Assembly: GCF_033568475.1 (NCBI RefSeq) | Contig: NC_133123.1 | Span: forward strand, 136,856,242 to 136,920,241 | DNA length: 64,000 nucleotides | Source: Henckelia pumila | Lineage: Eukaryota > Streptophyta > Magnoliopsida > Lamiales > Gesneriaceae | Reading direction: 5' to 3' | In this document: positions 57,951-64,000 of the stretch, piece after piece | Layout of the letters: each line of letters opens with the position of its first letter | Numbering within the stretch: position 1 is the stretch's first letter | The notes under the pieces: model-generated | The model's database searches: none | What the model was told of the DNA's origin: nothing | What the model saw: only the letters and a program-made list of their open reading frames with translations | Position numbers and translations under genes: made by a program

Positions 57951-60900
57951 ATGTCTCGACGACCAGGCCGACCTCCTCTCAGACCACAGGTTCCTACTCC
58001 TAGGCCAGAGCAGACAGTGCATCCTCTGCCTGAACAAACAGTGGTACCTCCGACAGTGCCTCAAGTTACTGCAATTCCGAGTAATGAACAGGGAAGTACC
58101 TCTCGAGATATGACGGATATGTCTGCTACACCAATGGAAATGTTGTTGAAAAGATTTCAATCTTACAAGCCGCCAACCTTAAAAGGTACTGAGAATGCAG
58201 TCAAATGTGAAGGATGGCTTGATGATATGGAGATGTTGTTTGATTCACTTGACTATTGTGATGAGCGGAGAGTCAGACTGATTAGGCACCAACTGCATGA
58301 GGTTGCGAAGAGCTGGTGGTTTACGACTAAGAAGGCTCTGGAGCGTAGAGGAACAGTACTCACCTGGACAATCTTCAAAACTGAATTCTATCAATGATTC
58401 TTTCCGGTGTCTTACCGCAAAGATAAGGGTGCAGAGTTTGCTAATCTGAAGCAGGGAAATTTGAATATTGAAGACTATATTGCAAAATTCTCTACATTGC
58501 TACGTTTTGCTCCACACGTTGCCGACAGTGATGAGGCTATGGCTGATCAGTTCATTAATGGACTAAATCCAGAGGTATTTACTTTGGTGAACACAAGGTG
58601 ACCAAATACATTTGCTGATGCCTTGAACAGTGCCAAAGGAGCAGAAGCTGGTTTAATACAATAGCGAGGAGCTTTGTATTCTGTTCAACCTCCGAGACAA
58701 CCACAATCTTCAGCTCCAATTTCACAACAACCTCTTCGGTTTGAAAGCGGTGGCAGTAGCAGTGGCAAGAAGAAATTTTGGCAAGCTCGAGGAAAGCAGT
58801 TTAAGAGGTCTGGGAGCAGTTCTTTGAGTTCGAGTGGGTCAAAACCAAAGTCTGGCATGGTTTGTAACAGTTGTGGTGGAAGTCATCCGACTGATTAGTG
58901 CCGAGGCGTATTTGGGAGTTGTCATATATGCCATCAGCCGGGACATTTTGCGAGAGTGTGCCCTCAAAGGGGTTCCGGACAGTCACGAGGTACAGAGTCA
59001 TCACGATCAGTGGCTCAACCTGCGAGGCAAGCCTCATCTGTCCATTCCTTCCAACCACCACACCCACAGCAACAACCAAGGCCAGGAAGGAGTCAGACAG
59101 GTAGCCAGCCTTCGAGACAACAGGCTCATGTCTTTGCATTGACAGAGGAACAGGCACAGGGAGCACCGGATGATGTTATTGCAGGTAACTGTTCTCTTTA
59201 TGGTTATCCTGCTTATGTATTGATAGATACAGGTGCATCCCATACATTTATCTCTGAACGGTTTGTGTCATTACATGCTTTGCCTACTGAATCTTTACCT
59301 GTTGTTGTATCTGTCTCTTCTCCGTTGGAGAGAGGTCTTATATCAATTCAGACAGTTAAGAATTGTTTATTACAGTATGACGGTAGTGAAATAGAGATAG
59401 ATTGTATTGTGCTTGGTTTGTCTGATTTTGACTGCATTATCGAAATTGATATGCTAACCAAGTACAGAGCTACCGTAGACTGTTTTCAGAAAGTGGTGAG
59501 GTTCAGACCTGAGATGGCTGGAGAATGGAAGTTTTATGGTAAGGGTTCTCGTGCTAAGATTCCTCTGATTTCTGTATTATCTATGACCCGACTTTTGCAG
59601 AAAGGAGCGGAGGGATTTATTGTTTATACAGTTGATGTTTTAAAAGCTAGCCCGAATCTGGCTGATTTGCCAGTGGTTAGTGAATTTGCGGATGTTTTTC
59701 CTGATGAGATTCCAGGACTACCTACGTACCGTGAGATTGATTTCAACATAGAACTGATGCCAGGTACTGCACCGATTTCTAAAGCACCTTATCGAATGGC
59801 ACCAGTTGAATTGAAGGAGTTGAAAGATCAGTTGGAAGATTTACTGGCCAAGGGATACATTCGACCCAGTGTTTCTCCTTGGGGAGCTCCAGTACTATTT
59901 GTCAGAAAGAAAGACGGTTCAATGAGATTGTGTATCGACTACCGACAACTGAACAAGGCAACGGTAAAGAACAAATACACTTTGCCTCATATTGATGATT
60001 TATTTGACCAGTTGCAGGGTTCTTCGGTGTATTCCAAGATCGATCTGAGATCTGGGTACCATCAACTGAGAGTTAGAGATTCTGATATTCCGAAAACTGC
60101 TTTCAGAACCACGTATGGCCACTATGAGTTTATAGTTATGCCGTTTGGTCTGACAAATGCTCCAGCTGTGTTTATGGCTTTGATGAACCGTGTGTTTCAG
60201 AAATATCTGGATGAATTCGTTATCATTTTTTTTGATGATATTCTGATATATTCGAAGAATTTGATTGACCATTCTGAGCATTTGAGAACCATGTTGAAGA
60301 CTTTAAGAGCTGAGAAACTGTATGCTAAACTGTCGAAATGTGAGTTTTGGCTGAAACAGGTTGTTTTTCTTGGACATATCATATCCGGAAATGGTATAGC
60401 TGTTGATCCAAGTAAAGTCGAGGCAGTGATCAATTGGTCGAGACCAACATCTGTTCCTGAGATACGTAGTTTCATGGGTTTGGCTGGATATTATCGTCGG
60501 TTCATTAAAGATTTTTCCAGTATTGCGAAGCCGATTACTCAGTTGACTCAGAAAAATGCTCCATTTATCTGGTCTGAAGCTTGTGAATCCAGTTTTCTTG
60601 AGTTGAAGAAACTTCTGACCAATGCACCAGTCTTGACGATTCCTTCAGGTACTGGTGGTTTCACTGTTTATTGTGATGCATCTCATCGAGGTTTGGGATG
60701 TGTATTGATGCAGCGAGGGCATGTGATTGCTTATGCCTCACGACAGTTGAAGCCTCACGAGACCAGATATCCGATTCATGATCTTGAATTGGCCGCCATT
60801 GTATTTGCTTTGAAGATTTGGCGACATTATCTGTACGGGGAACAGTTTGAAATCTATTCTGATCACAAGAGTCTGAAATATTTGTTTTCACAGTCAGAAC

Positions 60901-62557
60901 TGAATATGAGACAGCGGAGATGGCTTGATTTGCTGAAAGATTTTGATTGTGAGATTAGATACTATCCGGGGAAATCGAATGCAGCAGCTGATGCATTGAG
61001 TCGAAAGGTATGTTCTTTATCTCTATCGACGATTGGTGTATCCCATTTGATTGAAGACTGTTGTTGTTCTGGATTAGTATTTGATATGAATTATCAGCCT
61101 CTGCGACTTTATCAAATTCAAGTTGAACCAGAGCTACTTTTGAGAATTAAAGAAGCTCAGAAACTTGATCAGAATGTGCAGAATTCGATTGAGAAAGTCC
61201 GATTAGGGCATGTGTCTGAATACCAGGTTCGAGAGATCTTTTGTATGTAAACAATCGCCTTGTAGTGCCTGATATTTCTGATGTGCGACAACAACTACTG
61301 AAAAAGGCGCATCGTAGCCGTTATAACATTCATCCTGGTGGTAGAAAGATGTACAATGATTTGAAAGATCATTATTGGTGGAAGCAAATAAAGACAGATA
61401 TCACTGATTTTGTAGCTCGATGTCTGAATTGCCAATAGGTGAAAGCTGAGAGGAAGAAACCGCCTGATTTGTTACAGAGTTTGTCCGTGCTTGAATGGAA
61501 ATGGGATCATATTTCCATGGACTTCGTGACGAGATTACCTCGATCTTCTAGAGGTTGCAATGCTATCTGTGTGATTATCGATAGATTGACGAAATCAGCG
61601 TGTTTCATTCCTTATCGCATGACGTATAGACACGACCAGATGGCAGAGATTTATGTCCGAGAAGTTTTCAGATTGCATGGAGTGCCGAAATCTATTGTAT
61701 CAGATCGTGATCCTCGGTTTACATCACATTTCTGGCACAACTTACAGAATGCTTTGGGTACTCAGCTACATTTGAGCACAACATATCATCCACAGATCGA
61801 CGGACAGTCTGAACGTACCATTCAGACCTTGGAGGACATGTTGAGAGTTGTAGTGCTTGATTTTGGCACTAGTTGGCAAGAATCACTATCACTTTGTGAA
61901 TTCTCGTACAACAACAGCTATCAATCGAATATTGAAATGACTCCGTTTGAAGCTTTATATGGAAGAAAGTGTCGATCTCCTCTGTACTGGGATGATATTT
62001 CTGATGTACCTGACACTGGACCTGATATGATTCGAGATATGACTGAACAAGTGAAGCTTATTCAGAAAAGAATGAAGATAGCTCAGGACAGACAAGCGAA
62101 GTATGCCAATGTTCGACGCCGACCTTTGTCTTTTGAACAGGGAAATATGGTGTTTTTGAAGATTTCTCCATTCAGAGGCACTGTACGATTTGGCAAGCGA
62201 GGCAAGTTGTCTCCACGATATATCGGTCCATATGAAATTCTGGAGAAAATAGGCAATCTCGCCTATTGATTAGCTCTTCCTCCGGCTTTATCTGGAATAC
62301 ATGATGTCTTTCATGTATCGATGCTTCGAAAATATCTTGCTGATGAATCTCATGTACTTCAATCTGATGAGGCTGAACTCGACGAGACTTTGAGTTATTT
62401 CGAAAAGCCAATTCAGATTATTGATCGGAAAGAGAAGCAACTTCGAACGAAGACTATTCCACTTGTGAAAGTCCAGTGGAGTCGTCATGGTATTGAAGAA
62501 GCAACTTGGGAGACGAAATCAAATATGAGGCAACGATTTTCAGAGATGTTTCAATGA
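57951..62557 (+). pseudogene. Element III gag-pol, heavily interrupted
   Basis: The frame opens at ATG 57951 (MSRRPGRPPLRPQ). Gag (LKGTENAVKCEGWLDDMEML) is broken by TGA 58395, TGA 58599, TAG near 58662 and TAG 58896. A CCHC knuckle ([14 protein letters not shown]), a normal protease motif ([10 protein letters not shown]) and RT follow. The RT motif reads FFDDILIYS instead of the usual FIDD, and both aspartates are kept. RNase H is present. A frame change near 61230 precedes the integrase zinc region. TAG 61436 and TGA near 62267 interrupt the rest. The integrase core has [17 protein letters not shown] and DGQSERTIQ. The last stop is at 62557. All six stop codons look like C-to-T changes. This is a dead copy. 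Confidence 0.92.
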
Positions 62558-62640
62558 TGTGAGTCTCCTTTAGTTTTCTGTTATCTGATATACATTATGT
62601 GCTGTTCATACTTGAGATTTCGAGGACGAAATCGTGTCTT

Positions 62641-62651
62641 AGTGGGGGAGA
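62641..62651 (+). other. Polypurine tract of element III
   Basis: agtgggggaga lies just before the LTR start TGTAACGCCC at 62654. Confidence 0.85.
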
Positions 62652-62653
62652 AT

Positions 62654-64000
62654 TGTAACGCCCGAAATTATTTAATTTTGATCCGAGAATATTTAATTTG
62701 GAAATATTAGGAGTTTTGATTTAAATTCTAATATTCTTAAATTATTTAGGATTGAAATTGAATGAAAAGAGAAATTGAGGACTGAATTGCAATTATTGAA
62801 GTCTTGAGGGGCCAAAATGCAAATAGTTGAAAATGAGCTGGACACTTGTTATATTTCTGATTATTCACGTGTAATATCAGTATTTTCCATCAAATCTTCA
62901 GCAAAAGAATCGAGAGAAAGAACAGGGGAAAACTTCACAATTTTCTTCATCTTCCAATTCACAAATCATGATGAACTAAGAGAAAACTTACATCAAATCG
63001 AAGGTCTCGTTGCAAGGATTCCAGAACATCTTTCGGAATCGAAATCGGATATCCGAAACTAGGATTGAAATTGAATGAAAAGAGAAATTGAGGACTGAAT
63101 TGCAATTATTGAAGTCTTGAGGGGCCAAAATGCAAATAGTTGAAAATGAGCTGGACACTTGTTATATTTCTGATTATTCACGTGTAATATCAGTATTTTC
63201 CATCAAATCTTCAGCAAAAGAATCGAGAGAAAGAACAGGGGAAAACTTCACAATTTTCTTCATCTTCCAATTAACTAATCTTGAGTTCCGGATATCCGAT
63301 TTTGATTTCGAAATATGTTCTGGAATCCTTGCAACGAGACCTTCGATTTGATGTAAGTTTTCTCTTAGTTCATCATGATTTTAGAATTCGAAATTGACAG
63401 AGATCAGAACTTTGTATGGAATTGTTGTTGATGAGCTTCTATACTTTGTTATGTTGAAGTTGGGTTGAAGAATGGATTGTTGGATTAGTTCTTATGATTT
63501 CCCAGCTATGATGATTCGACTTATATGTTTGCTGATATGTTGAGTTTGGATTGATATACAGATGATATGATTATAGAATTGTTATAGTTGCGTTCGGGAT
63601 TGCCGAGTTTATACTGATATGCCGTCGAACTTTTGATTTGAGGTGTTTTACTATCTTATGATTGAGCTGCTATTGAGATGAGCTTAAGCTGATGTTCTGT
63701 GGCAATGATGTTGTGGTTTCAGCTTATAAACAAGAGCCATCGAGCTTGAGAACATCGACTTCGAACCGGTAGAGAATTGAAGAAAGGTTTGAAGCTATTC
63801 TACAATAGAGTTGTATGGTTTTGAGCAGATTTTGAGTCAAGGCTTATATTGGTTTATTGTATAGCTTTGGATAGTTAGAAGACACCATAAACATCACATT
63901 TGAAAGGTAAAAGTGGACTACTACTTGAATGGGATTATAACTCGAGATGGTTTGTATCGAGTTTCCTAAATCACATACCTATTTGCTTTTATATGTTTCC
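62654..64000 (+). repeat. Element III 3' LTR (start; continues beyond the window)
   Basis: Starts TGTAACGCCCGAAATT. At least 1347 bp are in the window and its end is not. It contains the duplicated and inverted arrangement at 62748-63378. Short frames inside (62817-63062, 63130-63351) exist only because of the duplication and are not genes. Confidence 0.88.
62748..63378. repeat. A-B-A-inverted-B rearrangement in the element III LTR
   Basis: Segment A (62748-62959, 212 bp) is repeated without visible difference at 63061-63272 (313-bp period). Segment B (62966-63060, 95 bp), between the copies, is the reverse complement of 63284-63378, which follows the second copy, with about four mismatches. 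Confidence 0.9.

Larger units (their letters stand above)
39791..62653 (+). mobile_element. Element III: outer Ty3/gypsy chromovirus, internal region split by element II
   Basis: The leader starts after the LTR end at 39790 and is interrupted at 40034 by element II. It resumes at 57755 after the ATAAA duplication and leads to gag at 57951 and pol to 62557. A purine tract follows at 62641-62651 and the 3' LTR at 62654. With II removed, the primer site lies roughly 420 bp before gag, as expected. The protein type (Tekay/Del-like, ending VQWSRHGIEEATWE) matches I and II in clade but not in family. Confidence 0.85.

Noticed and set aside
1-64000. tRNA or rRNA genes
   Set aside because: None seen. 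The TGGTATCAGAGC sites are retroelement primer sites and not tRNA genes.

Overview
The window is nuclear DNA of a flowering plant, most likely a eudicot. It is AT-rich and the genes have short GT-AG introns. They encode plant families (patellins, NPF transporters, cytosolic ribosomal protein eL6, a plastid-type dienelactone hydrolase). About half of the sequence is LTR retrotransposon. The species cannot be named from sequence alone.

Layout. (1) 1-5806: the 3' half of a Tekay/Del-like Ty3/gypsy chromovirus (pol plus a 2651-bp 3' LTR) sits inside the pol C-terminus of a second Ty3/gypsy element. (2) 6313-21040: a genic island with a dienelactone hydrolase (+), 60S ribosomal protein L6 (-), and two patellins facing tail to tail (+ at 12398-14481, - at 18741-21040). 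(3) 21041-28273: AT-rich intergenic DNA with one clear hAT-type MITE bounded by an 8-bp target duplication. (4) 28274-35704: a tandem minus-strand array of three NPF5-like transporters. Two are intact at 572 aa each and one is a pseudogene lacking its first two exons. A Mutator-type MITE with a 9-bp target duplication lies just upstream of the first. (5) 35964-39067: the 5' part of a Ty1/copia element. (6) about 39068-64000: three Ty3/gypsy elements nested like Russian dolls. Element III is outermost, damaged, and runs off the window. Element II (40035-57754, target duplication ATAAA) lies in the leader of III. Element I (44169-54276, minus strand, target duplication CCTCT) lies inside the RNase H of II.

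Age order fits the nesting. By eye the LTR pair of I differs at about 45 of 2.6 kb and that of II at about 35 of 1461 positions. Element III carries six nonsense codons and a frameshift. Element I belongs to the same family as the copy at 1-4793.

The host genes do not form a pathway. The patellins (Sec14-GOLD lipid-binding proteins) and the NPF carriers are local duplicates. I found no convincing wholly new biological system. The best leads are a predicted frame-joining intron between gag and protease in element I, an A-B-A-inverted-B rearrangement in the LTR of element III, palindrome arrays in the LTR promoters of two different elements, and loss of the first glutamate of the ExxER motif in an otherwise intact NPF transporter.
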